A stretch of 64,000 nt of DNA from JAOUEA01 sp035249905 (GCA_035249905.1 DATFFT010000097.1:1-64000), one strand, 5' to 3'; counted from the first letter of the stretch, positions 46,316-55,689 are shown. The notes: generated from the sequence alone by a model not told the origin. Program-made: numbers and translations.

Positions 46316-46972
46316 ATGACGAACGCCACCAAGTCCAGGAAGCGATCGGGCCGGCCCACGAAACAGGCTCGCCGGCAGGCGGAGCAGCGCGCCGCTCGAC
46401 AGCGCACCCTCTGGATCGCCGTCGCCCTCCTGGGCGTCGCCATCCTGGTCGGCGCCGTCCTGCTGAGCGGCGGCGACGGCGACGACGGTTCGGCCACGGG
46501 GCCCGCCGGGCCGGTCACGATCGACCGAGGGCCCGGCGCGCAGCTCGAGATCGGCGATGCGGTGCCGGCGTTCTCGGCGTCCGGGCTCGACGGCGGCACC
46601 GTGTCCTGGAGCGACTACGAGGGCGCGCCGGCGGTCCTGGTGATCTGGGCATCGTGGTGCCCCCACTGCCAGGCGGAGCTGCCCATCCTCGTGCCGGCCG
46701 TTCAGGCTCGCGAAGGTGTCGGGTTGGTCAGCGTGACGACGGCCGTAGATCAGCAGCCCGGGCCGACGCCGTCGGAGTTCCTCGCCGATGAGGGCCTGAC
46801 GTTGACCTCGGCGGTCGATGACGGGGCCGGCACGTTGATGCAGGGCCTCGGCGTGTCGTCGTTCCCCACCGTCTACTACGTCGGCGCCGACGGCACGGTC
46901 GTGAACGTGACGGTGGGTGAGTCGTCCGAGGCGGCGATCGAGTCGAACCTCGACGCGCTGCAGGCGGGATAG
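46316..46972 (+). CDS. Membrane-anchored TlpA/ResA-like thioredoxin
   Basis: The 218-residue protein has a basic cytoplasmic head (KSRKRSGRPTKQARRQAEQR) and one transmembrane helix (32-51). A Gly/Asp linker is followed by an extracytoplasmic thioredoxin domain with WASWCPHC (Cys115, Cys118) and the cis-Pro region GVSSFPTVYYV. It would exchange disulfides on exported proteins or cytochrome c apoproteins. CGGAGGAG precedes the ATG. It follows the PrmC-like gene by 107 bp. Confidence 0.88.
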   Translation: MTNATKSRKRSGRPTKQARRQAEQRAARQRTLWIAVALLGVAILVGAVLLSGGDGDDGSATGPAGPVTIDRGPGAQLEIGDAVPAFSASGLDGGTVSWSDYEGAPAVLVIWASWCPHCQAELPILVPAVQAREGVGLVSVTTAVDQQPGPTPSEFLADEGLTLTSAVDDGAGTLMQGLGVSSFPTVYYVGADGTVVNVTVGESSEAAIESNLDALQAG

Positions 46973-47287
46973 CGACCGGTCGTCCAGGGGTCCGCGGGGG
47001 GGCCTGGTGAACCCGCTCGGCGTCTCGTCGAACACGGTTCCGCCCGTCGATTCCCGAGAAGCTTCCGTTGGCCTATTCCTCCGCCGCCAGCCTGGCACCG
47101 ATTCAGACGGCCGCGCATTCGACCGGCGAGAGCCCTTGATCGAGTTCTCGATCACCGGCAGCGAGAGGGCCCTCGAGGGAAGACGTCTTACGCTCCAAGT
47201 GGGTTCCTTGTGGCCGCGACGCGGTAGCGGAGCCGCCCGAAACTCTTGTCGATGTCGGATGTAGCGAACAGGCTTTCAGCGCCCCGG
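46973..47287. other. Intergenic gap with no supported gene
   Basis: This 315-bp stretch lies between two convergent genes. I see no ORF with translation signals, no tRNA-like fold and no clear terminator. A small palindrome-like GAGGGCCCTCGAGGG near 47166 is too short to call. Confidence 0.4.
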
Positions 47288-48307
47288 TCAGCCGCCGATC
47301 ATCGACATGCTGCGGGCGGGTTGCACGAAGTCGGGATGGTCGATGCGGTGGCCAGCCCATTTCGACCACATCGCACTGCGGAGCAGCGCCTCGAGCTCGT
47401 CGTCGCTCGCCCCGGCGCGCATCGGTTCCCGCAGGTCGGTCTCTTCCAGGGCGAAGAGGCAGTTGCGGAACTGTCCCTCGGCGGTGAGGCGCATGCGGTT
47501 GCAGGAGTCGCAGAACGGCTCGGTGACGCTCGGGATCACCCCGATCCGTCCCGATGATCCGTCGGCGAAGCCGTACGTGGTCGCGGGCTCGGGCTGGCCG
47601 CCGTCTGCGACGAGCGGGAACACCTCGTCGATGCGATCGAGCACGGTGCGCGCGGGCACGACCTTGCGCCGCTCCCACTCGTGCTGCGCGTCGAGGGGCA
47701 TGTACTCGATGAACCGCACCTCGTAGCCGGTCGTTCGCGCCCACCGCGCGAAGCCGACGACCTCGTCGTCGTTGGTGCCCCCGATCACGACGCAGTTGAT
47801 CTTGATCGGGGTGAGCCCGGCTTCCTCGGCGGCGCGGAGCCCTCGGAACACCTTCTCGAGCGCGTCGCGCCGGGTCATCTCCGCGAATCGATGCCTCAGG
47901 AGCGAGTCGCAGGAGACCGTCGCCCGGTCGACGCCGGCCTCAGCGAGGGGCGCGGCCAGCGAGTCGAGCAGGACCCCGTTCGTGGTCAGCGAGATGTCGA
48001 GGTCGGGGCCGGCGTCGCGGAACATGCGCACCAGCGTCGCGAGGTCCGCTCGAACGGTCGGTTCTCCTCCCGTGACCTTGATCGAGGTCACGCCCAGGTT
48101 CACGAACAGCCGCAGCAGCCGGGTCAGCTCCTCGAACGTCAGGATCTCCTCCTTGGGGAGCCATGCCACCCCCTCGGAGGGCATGCAATAGGTGCATCGG
48201 AAGTTGCAACGGTCGGTGACCGAGATGCGCAGGTCGCTGCCGACCCTGCCGAACGTGTCGATCAGCGGGCCGGTGGAAGGCGCCGACGTGGACGTCGCGT
48301 GCACCAT
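47288..48307 (-). CDS. moaA: GTP 3',8-cyclase (molybdenum cofactor biosynthesis protein A)
   Basis: MoaA is the radical-SAM enzyme that starts molybdopterin synthesis from GTP. The 339-residue protein has the N-terminal cluster Cys34-x3-Cys38-x2-Cys41 (TDRCNFRCTYCMPS), VTGGEPTVR, the C-terminal cluster PFCDSCNRMRL...RNC and the terminal Gly-Gly needed for activity. TACGCT lies 8 nt before the ATG, which has no SD. It is divergent from the MogA-XdhC fusion gene. No moaC, moaD or moaE is in the window. Confidence 0.96.
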   Translation of the reverse strand: MVHATSTSAPSTGPLIDTFGRVGSDLRISVTDRCNFRCTYCMPSEGVAWLPKEEILTFEELTRLLRLFVNLGVTSIKVTGGEPTVRADLATLVRMFRDAGPDLDISLTTNGVLLDSLAAPLAEAGVDRATVSCDSLLRHRFAEMTRRDALEKVFRGLRAAEEAGLTPIKINCVVIGGTNDDEVVGFARWARTTGYEVRFIEYMPLDAQHEWERRKVVPARTVLDRIDEVFPLVADGGQPEPATTYGFADGSSGRIGVIPSVTEPFCDSCNRMRLTAEGQFRNCLFALEETDLREPMRAGASDDELEALLRSAMWSKWAGHRIDHPDFVQPARSMSMIGG

Positions 48308-48315
48308 GTCGTCTC

Positions 48316-48321
48316 AGCGTA
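48316..48321 (-). promoter_or_regulatory. Probable -10 box for leaderless moaA
   Basis: TACGCT on the minus strand lies 8 nt before the moaA ATG at 48307, in the 77-bp region shared with the divergent mogA-xdhC gene. Confidence 0.4.
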
Positions 48322-48384
48322 CCCGCGGCGACGTCGAACGCGCCAGCATCGGCGGTTCTCATCGCGAGATGCGAGGATGAGGAC

Positions 48385-49617
48385 ATGGGCCCGACCCCTC
48401 GCGCAGCTGTCGTCACCGTCTCCGACGGTGTGACGCAGGGCTCGCGCGAGGATGAGTCAGGTGATGTTGCCTCCGCGATCCTCGATGATCACGGGTACGA
48501 GATCGCGACGCGAGCCGTCGTTCCCGACGAACGGCCCGACATCGAACGCACGCTCCGCGAAATGGCGCCATCTCACGACTTGATCGTCACCACGGGCGGC
48601 ACCGGGTTCGGCCCCCGCGACGTGACGCCCGAAGCGACGCGCGCCGTGATCGATCGCGAAGCGCCCGGCTTGGCGGAGTTGATGCGGGCCGAAGGGCTCG
48701 CACATACCCCGATGGCCGCGCTCTCGCGGGCGGTTGCCGGCACGATCGGCGCGGCGTTGGTCGTGAACCTCCCCGGTTCGCCCTCGGGCGTGCGGGAGGG
48801 GCTGACCGCGATCATGCCCGTCGTGCCGCATGCGGTGCAGTTGCTGGGCGGCTCGACCGGCGCGCATCCGACCGGACACGCGGATCGAGCGGATGCCGCC
48901 GAGCGCTCCACCTCGGCCCGGCCGCCCGCCCTCATCGTCGAGGCCAAGGCCGTGCGCGTGCACGGCTCCCCGCCGTGTCGGGTCGGGGCCACGATGTCGA
49001 TCGCGGTCGGCGGCCAGGTCCATGGCTCGCTCGGATGTGCCGAGTTCGATGCCGCCGCTGTCGAGGCCGCGGCCGGCGTGGCGGCGTCGGGTGCTCCGGA
49101 GGTGCGGACCCTGACCCACGAACTCGGCGAGATCGAGGTCTACTTCGAGCCGGACGCGGGTTCGCCCACCGCGGTCGTCGTCTCCGCCACCGACGTGGCT
49201 CGTTCCCTCAGATCCCATCTCGAGCGGCTCGGCTACGAGGTCGTGCTCGTGGAGCCTCGGAACGAGCGGGTGCTCGCGGGCGACGGGTCAACGCTGACGG
49301 GGCTCGAGGGTCTGGCGCTCGGAGACCGCGATGTGGTCGTCTTCACCGACCACGACGCGCCCGACGTCGCTTCGATGATCGCGGATGCCCTCCGCTCGTC
49401 CGCTCGATTCGTCGGGGTGATGGGCAGCCGACGTCACGTGGGGCACCATGTGGAGGCGCTCCGCTCGATGGGGTTCGCCGACGACGAGATCGCCCGCGTG
49501 CGATCGCCGCTCGGGCTAGATCTCGGCGGGCGCGACCCCGAGTCGGTCGCGCTCTCGATCGCCGCCGGCGTGGTCGCGGATTCCTACGGCCGTGACGGGG
49601 GATGGCTGGACCGCTGA
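48385..49617 (+). CDS. MogA/MoaB-XdhC fusion protein
   Basis: The 410-residue protein joins two molybdenum-enzyme functions. Residues about 1-160 are a MogA/MoaB molybdopterin adenylyltransferase domain (AAVVTVSDGVTQGSREDESG, TTGGTGFGPRDVTPEA, NLPGSPSGVREG). After a linker, residues about 180-260 match the XdhC/CoxI N-domain (HGSLGCAEFDAAAVEA). Residues about 270-405 form the XdhC Rossmann domain (VGVMGSRRHVGHHVEAL, RSPLGLDLGGRDPESVALSI). XdhC delivers and sulfurates Moco for xanthine-dehydrogenase-type enzymes. The fusion would link adenylation to delivery. No target dehydrogenase is nearby. It is divergent from moaA. Confidence 0.88.
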   Translation: MGPTPRAAVVTVSDGVTQGSREDESGDVASAILDDHGYEIATRAVVPDERPDIERTLREMAPSHDLIVTTGGTGFGPRDVTPEATRAVIDREAPGLAELMRAEGLAHTPMAALSRAVAGTIGAALVVNLPGSPSGVREGLTAIMPVVPHAVQLLGGSTGAHPTGHADRADAAERSTSARPPALIVEAKAVRVHGSPPCRVGATMSIAVGGQVHGSLGCAEFDAAAVEAAAGVAASGAPEVRTLTHELGEIEVYFEPDAGSPTAVVVSATDVARSLRSHLERLGYEVVLVEPRNERVLAGDGSTLTGLEGLALGDRDVVVFTDHDAPDVASMIADALRSSARFVGVMGSRRHVGHHVEALRSMGFADDEIARVRSPLGLDLGGRDPESVALSIAAGVVADSYGRDGGWLDR

Positions 49618-49618
49618 C

Positions 49619-51085
49619 ATGAGCGTGAGCCGGCGCGACGATCCTCGTCGACGTGCCTCGGTCGCGGCGGTCTGCGCCGTGCTCGTCTGTGTCGCCGCCG
49701 CCGCCGCTGCCGCCGACGCAACGTCGGCCGCGCGATCCGTGCGGCTTCCCAACGTGCTGGTTGTGATCACCGACGACCAGCCCTGGGATTCGCTCCCGAC
49801 CCTGACAGGTCCTCCCGCGATGCCCTGGCTCGAGTCGCGCCTGGCAGATCCCGACGATCGATGGGTCCGCTTCACGAACGCCGTGGTCGACGTGCCCCTG
49901 TGCTGTCCGTCGAGGGCGTCGATACTGACCGGGCTCTACTCGAGGCACACCGGCGTCGAGAGCAACGGCGACGGGAGAGACCTCGACGAATCGTCCACGC
50001 TCGCGACGTGGCTCGACGACGCCGGCTATCAGACCGCGTTCATCGGGAAGTACCTGAACGGGTATCCGTGGGACCGCGGCCCGTACGTGCCGGCCGGCTG
50101 GGATCGCTTCGTGGCCAAGCGGAACCTGGACATGTCGACGACCTACCTGAACTACCCCTTCGTCGATCAGGGCGTGCCCTTGACGGCGGGGTCCGGCGAT
50201 GGTTCCTATGCGACGTCGCTGCTGGCGGAGAAGGCCTCGGCATTCCTTGCCGGCGCCTCGACGGAACGACCGTGGTTCCTCGTCTTCGCACCCAGCGCGC
50301 CGCACGCACCCTGGACGCCCGCGCCGACGGATGCCGGAAGGCTCGCCCGGACCTCGATCCCGTTGCCGGATCTCCGCACGTTGAACGACGTTCGCGGCAA
50401 GCCGTCCTGGATCCGGGCCTCGCCGCCGATCGACGGCCCGACCGCGGTCGTACTCGAGGACCTTCGACGCCGCATGCTGGAGACCCTTGCCGAGGTCGAC
50501 CGAGCGATGCGAGCGCTCGTGCACGAGGTCGAGGCCAGGGGGGAGCTCGAGCACACGCTCGTCGTGTTCCTGTCCGACAACGGCTACTCGTTCGGCGAGC
50601 ATCGGTGGATCGGCAAACGATGCCCGTACGAGGCATGCGTCCGGATCCCGCTCATCGTCCGATCGCCCTGGACCGGAGCCGGTGTGGTCTCCACGCCGGC
50701 AACGAACGTGGATCTGGCTCCGACGATCCTGGATGTGACCGGCCTGGGCACGGGAGCGGAACCGGTGGACGGGCACAGCCTGCTGCCGATGCTCGACGAC
50801 GGTGTCGTCGATGCGTTCCAACGCGACGCGGTGCTGATCGAGTGGGCCGGTGACGGCGAGGTCCCGCCGTGGCGAGGAGTGCGGACCGAGGCTTTCAGCT
50901 ACGTGGAAGCGGCGGACGGCACGATCGAGCTCTACGACCTCACCGGCCGGCTCGGCTCCGCGGATCCGGGGGAGCTCCGCAACCGTGCCGGAGATCCACG
51001 CTACATGGCCGTCCAGCGATCGCTCGCGGCATCGCTCGACCAACTGATGGCCCAGGACCCCGTTCCGGCGTTTCCCCGAGGCTAG
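49619..51085 (+). CDS. Secreted sulfatase
   Basis: The 488-residue protein has a signal-peptide-like N-terminus (RRRASVAAVCAVLVCVAAAAAA). A type I sulfatase domain follows, with the metal-binding VVITDDQ, the formylglycine signature CCPSRASILTGLYSRHTG (Cys95, with Pro97 and Arg99), FIGKYLNGY, SPHAPW-like APSAPHAPW and VVFLSDNGYSFGEH. A formylglycine-generating enzyme would have to activate it before export, and none is in the window. The substrate is an unknown sulfate or possibly phosphate ester. The start 2 bp after the previous stop suggests read-through from the mogA-xdhC gene. Confidence 0.9.
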   Translation: MSVSRRDDPRRRASVAAVCAVLVCVAAAAAAADATSAARSVRLPNVLVVITDDQPWDSLPTLTGPPAMPWLESRLADPDDRWVRFTNAVVDVPLCCPSRASILTGLYSRHTGVESNGDGRDLDESSTLATWLDDAGYQTAFIGKYLNGYPWDRGPYVPAGWDRFVAKRNLDMSTTYLNYPFVDQGVPLTAGSGDGSYATSLLAEKASAFLAGASTERPWFLVFAPSAPHAPWTPAPTDAGRLARTSIPLPDLRTLNDVRGKPSWIRASPPIDGPTAVVLEDLRRRMLETLAEVDRAMRALVHEVEARGELEHTLVVFLSDNGYSFGEHRWIGKRCPYEACVRIPLIVRSPWTGAGVVSTPATNVDLAPTILDVTGLGTGAEPVDGHSLLPMLDDGVVDAFQRDAVLIEWAGDGEVPPWRGVRTEAFSYVEAADGTIELYDLTGRLGSADPGELRNRAGDPRYMAVQRSLAASLDQLMAQDPVPAFPRG

Positions 51086-51088
51086 ACT
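51083..51088 (+). promoter_or_regulatory. Probable -10 box for the phospholipase C gene
   Basis: TAGACT overlaps the sulfatase stop codon and lies 8 nt before the GTG at 51097, so the downstream gene may also have its own leaderless promoter. Confidence 0.35.
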
Positions 51089-51096
51089 GCCCCATC

Positions 51097-52620
51097 GTGT
51101 CGCAGCCGTCGGGTCCCCTCATCCGCCCCTCCGGTCCGCGTCGTCCCTCGCGCGAGCAGATCGCCCGCCGGCGAACCTTCGCGGCGCTGATCGTGGTGTT
51201 GGTCGTTGCGCTCGTCTGGTTCATGTGGCCGGGCGGCGATGACGGAGCCCGCCGGGCAGGGAGTCGGAGTCCGGATCCCGCCGACGGCGGTGGCAACGGG
51301 AACGCCAACGGCGGCAACGCCGGGCGACCCGACGACGACGCCGGCGTCGTCGTGCCGGGCGAGAACCCGATCGAACATGTGATCTTCCTCGTGAAGGAGA
51401 ACCGGAGCTTCGACCACTACTTCGGGAGGTACCCGGGGGTCGAGGGGGCGACCCACGGCGAGACGATGGACTGCTCGACGTTCGCCGACGCCGGCAGGGT
51501 CGAGCTCAAGGACGCTCCCCTGGTACAGCCGCACGATCTGGGCCACGCGTTCTATCCCGGGCTGCTTGCGATCAACGGCGGCAGGATGAACGGGTTCAAC
51601 TGCATCGCGCTCGGTGAGGACCTTGCCGGCTACTCGCAATACGACCGCGGCACCCTGCCCGCCTACTGGGCGTACGCGGACCGTTTCGTCATCGCCGATC
51701 ACTTCTTCACGTCGATGTACGGCCCCACGTTCCCGGAGCATCTCTATACGGTGGCGGCGCAGAGCTACGGCATCGTCGACAACAAGACCACGACGAACGT
51801 GGAGGGGAACTACTGCGACGATCCCACCGAGTACACGCAGCGGTTCCCGATCGAGGATCTCTCCGAGGCCGACATCAAACGCATCATGCGGCTCGAGGAG
51901 AACATCACCGAGGGTGGGCCGCCGAACGGACAGCTGCTGAAGATCGCCCAGTACTGGGAGAGCGCCCGTACCTGCATCAACATCAAGGTGATCCAGGACC
52001 AGCTCGAACGGGAGAAGGTCAGCTGGAAGTACTACGCGCTTCCCGACAAGTGGATGAACGCGCTGCAGGCCATCCGCCACGTGCGATTCGGCGACATGTG
52101 GAACAAGGTCCAGGACCCCGAGACGATCCTGCAGGACCTCAAGCAGGACACCCTGCCGGCGGTGTCGTGGCTGATCCCCCCCGAGGGGCAGCCGAACGAA
52201 CACCCCGGATCGGGCACCAACGTCTGTGAAGGCGAGAATTGGACCGTCGAGTACCTGAACGCGATCCAGCGGAGCGAGGCATGGCCGAACACCGCCGTCG
52301 TGATCGTGTGGGACGACTTCGGAGGCTTCTACGACCATGTGTCCCCGCCCCACTACGACATCATGGGCCTGGGACCGCGCACGCCCGCGTTGATCATCTC
52401 GCCGTGGACCCGCCGTGGCGACAACCCCGACGGCGGTGCGATCGACGACACCGTGTACGAGTTCTCCTCGGTGTTGAAGTTCATCGAGGAGCTGCACGAG
52501 CTGAAGCCGATGACCGATCGTGACGCGCGCGCCGACCCGCTGTCCGGCGCGTTCGATTTCACCCAGGAGCCCCGGCTGGGGCCGCTGATCCTCGAGCCGC
52601 GCGATTGCCCGAGCTCATGA
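51097..52620 (+). CDS. Phospholipase C/acid phosphatase-family phosphoesterase
   Basis: The 507-residue protein has a basic N-terminus and one membrane segment (FAALIVVLVVALVWFMW). A Gly/Asn-rich linker precedes a phosphoesterase domain of the bacterial phospholipase C/AcpA family: HVIFLVKENRSFDHYFGRYPG, then DHFFTSMYGPTFPEHLY, VSWLIPPEGQPNEHPG and WDDFGGFYDHVSPP, the metal- and phosphate-binding residues. It probably acts outside the membrane on phospholipid or phosphate esters. The GTG start has a TAGACT box 8 nt upstream. It ends in an ATGA overlap with the next gene. Confidence 0.9.
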   Translation: MSQPSGPLIRPSGPRRPSREQIARRRTFAALIVVLVVALVWFMWPGGDDGARRAGSRSPDPADGGGNGNANGGNAGRPDDDAGVVVPGENPIEHVIFLVKENRSFDHYFGRYPGVEGATHGETMDCSTFADAGRVELKDAPLVQPHDLGHAFYPGLLAINGGRMNGFNCIALGEDLAGYSQYDRGTLPAYWAYADRFVIADHFFTSMYGPTFPEHLYTVAAQSYGIVDNKTTTNVEGNYCDDPTEYTQRFPIEDLSEADIKRIMRLEENITEGGPPNGQLLKIAQYWESARTCINIKVIQDQLEREKVSWKYYALPDKWMNALQAIRHVRFGDMWNKVQDPETILQDLKQDTLPAVSWLIPPEGQPNEHPGSGTNVCEGENWTVEYLNAIQRSEAWPNTAVVIVWDDFGGFYDHVSPPHYDIMGLGPRTPALIISPWTRRGDNPDGGAIDDTVYEFSSVLKFIEELHELKPMTDRDARADPLSGAFDFTQEPRLGPLILEPRDCPSS

Positions 52621-53345
52621 TCGGGCGGCGGATCGTTCCGATGCTCGTGGCGCTGCTGGGGCCGTCGCTGCTCGCCGCCGCCGATCCGGCCGGGGACCCG
52701 GTCCGGTGCCCTTCCCTGTCCGCGGGCTCCGTATCGGCCGTGGCGAGCGTTCCGGATCTAGTGCACGCCGACGGCGAGATCGTCGAGCTCGGCACCTCGA
52801 TCCGATTCACGCTCCGATTCGCGGAGCCGTTGACCGTGCCCGACGGCGAGGGACATCCCTTCCGCGTCGACGTCGTGCTGTTCGATCCCGAGGTGCCCCC
52901 CATCGACGCGGGGCTGTACCGCGACGTCAACCGCATCCTTCGCTACGACGCGGTGAGCGAGCCGGTGACGACGACGCTCCTGCTGCCGGAGGCGGGCCAG
53001 AGCCGCTTCCTGCCCCCGACGATCGAGGGTGACACCCTGGTCCTGCAGGTTCCCGGGCGCACCGTGGTCGCCGACGAGGACGAGACCGGCACGTCGCCGG
53101 GGCTCGACCAGCTGCGATGGGGGGTGATCGTCCGCGACGAGGGAGCCTGCGACCTGCTCGGCGATGGGCGACCCGGCGAAGCGCTCGTTCGCGCGGCAGA
53201 TCGCGATCCGACGCGGGCCGCCGAAGCGCCGCCGGTCGGATCCGGCTCGTCATCGCCCCCATGGCCGGCGATCGTGGCCGGGGTGGCACTCGCGTCGATC
53301 CCTGCGATCGGCTATCTGTTCCTGCGCCGACGCAGCGCCCGGTAG
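52617..53345 (+). CDS. Exported protein with C-terminal membrane anchor, unrecognised
   Basis: The 242-residue protein has an N-terminal signal (RRIVPMLVALLGPSLLAAA). A beta-rich middle follows (SIRFTLRFAEPLTVPDGEGHPF, RVDVVLFDPEVPP) and then a C-terminal membrane helix with a basic stop (AIVAGVALASIPAIGYLFLRRR). I recognise no family. ATG 52617 overlaps the phospholipase stop (ATGA), so it is co-translated and probably works with that enzyme at the cell surface. Its end overlaps the convergent nitrilase gene by 34 bp. Confidence 0.7.
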   Translation: MIGRRIVPMLVALLGPSLLAAADPAGDPVRCPSLSAGSVSAVASVPDLVHADGEIVELGTSIRFTLRFAEPLTVPDGEGHPFRVDVVLFDPEVPPIDAGLYRDVNRILRYDAVSEPVTTTLLLPEAGQSRFLPPTIEGDTLVLQVPGRTVVADEDETGTSPGLDQLRWGVIVRDEGACDLLGDGRPGEALVRAADRDPTRAAEAPPVGSGSSSPPWPAIVAGVALASIPAIGYLFLRRRSAR

Positions 53346-54165
53346 TCGGGCTCCGCGGCGTTGGGGCCGTGCTCCTCGAGCTGCCACAGCAACCGGTTCA
53401 TGCCGCGTGTGCCGCGCTCGCGCACCGTGCGGACCCGGTCGAGGCCGAGGACCCCGCTGATGAGCTCCTCGCCCGAACCGCCCTCGAACAACACATGTCC
53501 CTCGGGATCGACGCCGATCGATCGCCCGCCGCCACGTCGAGCGCGCCGTTCACGTTCAGCACGTAGCACTGGTTCGCGATCGCGTTCGCGCGAGCGAGCA
53601 CGAGCTCCTCCTCACGGTCGGCGGTGCTCGTGAGCGTCGGATGCAGCAGCACCTCGGCGCCCCCGAGCGCGAGCGCTCGGGGGACCTCCGGGAACCACCC
53701 GTCGTAGCAGATCAGCATGCCGGCTTTCCCCATGCGGGGCATGTCGACGACGGGCGGAGGCGCGGAGCCGGGGTCGGTGGCCTCGAAGGGCATCCACGGG
53801 AAGAGCTTGCGGTAGCTGGCTGCCAGCGAGCCGTCGGGCGCGAACAGCAGCGCCGTGTTGTACGTCTTCCGCCCCGCGGCCTCGTAGATCGAGCCGGCTT
53901 GGATCCAGCGACGCGCGCGGCGTGCCACCGCTCCGATGCGTTCGGTGAACGGCCCGGGCACGCGATGACGGTTCCCGTCGATCGCGACGTGCGTCCGGAA
54001 CGGCATCTCGCCCGCGAGGAACAGCTCGGGGAAGAGGTAGAGCTGCGCCTTCGGGAACGTCCGACGCATCGTGCGCACCTCCGTCGCGAACTTCTCGAAC
54101 GTGGCCTCGGGGTAACCGCCGACGGGCGAGATCTGTGCTCCCACGACGTGCACGAGCCGCGTCAT
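53312..54165 (-). CDS. Nitrilase-family (carbon-nitrogen) hydrolase, frameshifted
   Basis: The protein has the catalytic triad of the nitrilase superfamily: Glu47 in LFPELFLAGE, Lys120 in SYRKLFPW and Cys153 in LICYDGWFPE. After VNVNGALDVAAG the frame is lost at a CCC run (53525-53527 on the plus strand). The family continuation GRSIGVDPEGHVLFEGGSGE lies in the adjacent frame to 53312. Adding one base gives a normal 284-residue enzyme. The substrate is unknown, with amidase or N-carbamoyl hydrolase the most likely activities. Confidence 0.82.
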
Positions 54166-54201
54166 GACCAGAACGCTAGGGGAAGGGCCCGATGGCGGCG
54201 G

Positions 54202-55689
54202 TCAGACCGTGGCCGGTTCGCCCTCGTTCGCCGAGCCGAGGTCGTCGCCCGCGGGCTCGATCGGGGCCGGGGGCTCGATCCAGCGTGCATCGGGAAGGCC
54301 GTTCGCGACCTGCTCGCGCCACCACTGCTGACCCTCCTCGGGCAGCGTGTAGATCGGATCGAAGTACACGTACTCGCGGGAGAGCGCCTCAGGGTCGTCG
54401 AACTCGATGCCGGTGCGGTAGTTCTTCGTCCACGTCGAGATGCCGCGCTCTCGGTCGTAGCTCTCGACCATGTGCACCCATCGCTTCCCCACGAACGGCA
54501 CGTCGCAGATCACGCGCGGCGTGGCGAACCCCGGCATGTAGCCCAGCAGCGCGAACTGCAGATCCTGCGCCTCGGCCACCGACGTGCGCCAGTGCTCGGC
54601 GTTGGGGATCATGTCGCACATGTAGAAGTAGTAGGGCATGATCTTGGCGTGATCGAGGAGCATGAAGCAGAGCTCCAGCAGATCGCCCGGTGAGGTGTTC
54701 ACGCCCCGAAGCAGCACACCCTGGTTGCGCACGTCGCGGAAGCCCGAGTCGAGCACCATGCGAGCCGCGTCGCCGACGAGCGGCGTGACCTGCTGCGCGC
54801 AGTTGACGTGGGTGTGCAGCGCGATGTCGACCCCGCGCTCGTTCGCGCGCGCGCCCATGCGCGCGAAGCCAGCTTTCACGTCGTCCTGCAGGAAGTGCTG
54901 GGGGATGCCCATCAACCCCTTGGTCGCCAGCCGGATGTCGCGGATGTTCTCGATGTCGAGCAGCGACATCACGAACGCCTCGAGGCGCTTGATCGGCACG
55001 TTGGCCATGTCGCCGCCGGAGACGACGACGTCGCGGACCTGGGGCGTGCGGCGCAGATAGTCGAGCATCTGGTCCCAGCGTTCGTTCTGCTTGACCTCGA
55101 ACTTGTACTTCAGCACCTGGAGCGTGTCGTTGCCGACGAGGTCCATGCGTGTGCAGTGGCCGCAGTACTGTGGGCACGTCGGGATCAGCTCGGCCAGCAC
55201 CTTGGTCGGGTACCGATGCGTCAGCCCCTCAACGGCCCACATGTCGGCCTCGTGCAGCGAGTCACGGGAGGCCATCGGGTGCGAGGCCCACTCGGTCTCG
55301 CGATCGCTGAACGCGGGGGCCATGTACCGGCGCACGCGATCGTTGCGGAGATCCTCGACCTCCATCGTGTTGATCATCTGGGGCGGGATCAGCATCGACA
55401 TCGTGGCGCGCTCTTCCTGGTCGCGGCGGATGTCCTCGAGCAGGTCCTCGGGAAGGAGGTCGCCGAAGGCCACCTTGAACTCCTTGAGGTTCTTCACGGA
55501 GTGCGCGCGCTGCCATTGCGCCGACCCCCATTGCTCCTTCGTGACGTCTCGGTAGCCGGGCAGTCGCGTCCAGTCGGGCTCGACGTACTCGCGCCGCAGC
55601 GGGTAGTGGAACGGCTGATCCTCGGCTGCATGGGCCAGAGGTGCGCGATGGGCCGGACGGACGGATCTCGAGTTGTCTGCGGCGCTCAC
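54202..55689 (-). CDS. kamA: Lysine 2,3-aminomutase (KamA) family radical SAM protein
   Basis: The 495-residue protein has the radical-SAM cluster Cys172-x3-Cys176-x2-Cys179 (TCPQYCGHCTRMD). It also has VVSGGDMANVP, DIRLATKGLMGIPQ and ALHTHVNCAQQVTPLV, all KamA-like, and binds PLP and SAM. It has long N- and C-terminal additions compared with clostridial KamA. The amino acid could be lysine or glutamate, and no beta-lysine acetyltransferase or degradation gene is adjacent to decide. GTG 55689 has a perfect AAGGAGGTG site 5 nt upstream. Confidence 0.88.
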   Translation of the reverse strand: MSAADNSRSVRPAHRAPLAHAAEDQPFHYPLRREYVEPDWTRLPGYRDVTKEQWGSAQWQRAHSVKNLKEFKVAFGDLLPEDLLEDIRRDQEERATMSMLIPPQMINTMEVEDLRNDRVRRYMAPAFSDRETEWASHPMASRDSLHEADMWAVEGLTHRYPTKVLAELIPTCPQYCGHCTRMDLVGNDTLQVLKYKFEVKQNERWDQMLDYLRRTPQVRDVVVSGGDMANVPIKRLEAFVMSLLDIENIRDIRLATKGLMGIPQHFLQDDVKAGFARMGARANERGVDIALHTHVNCAQQVTPLVGDAARMVLDSGFRDVRNQGVLLRGVNTSPGDLLELCFMLLDHAKIMPYYFYMCDMIPNAEHWRTSVAEAQDLQFALLGYMPGFATPRVICDVPFVGKRWVHMVESYDRERGISTWTKNYRTGIEFDDPEALSREYVYFDPIYTLPEEGQQWWREQVANGLPDARWIEPPAPIEPAGDDLGSANEGEPATV

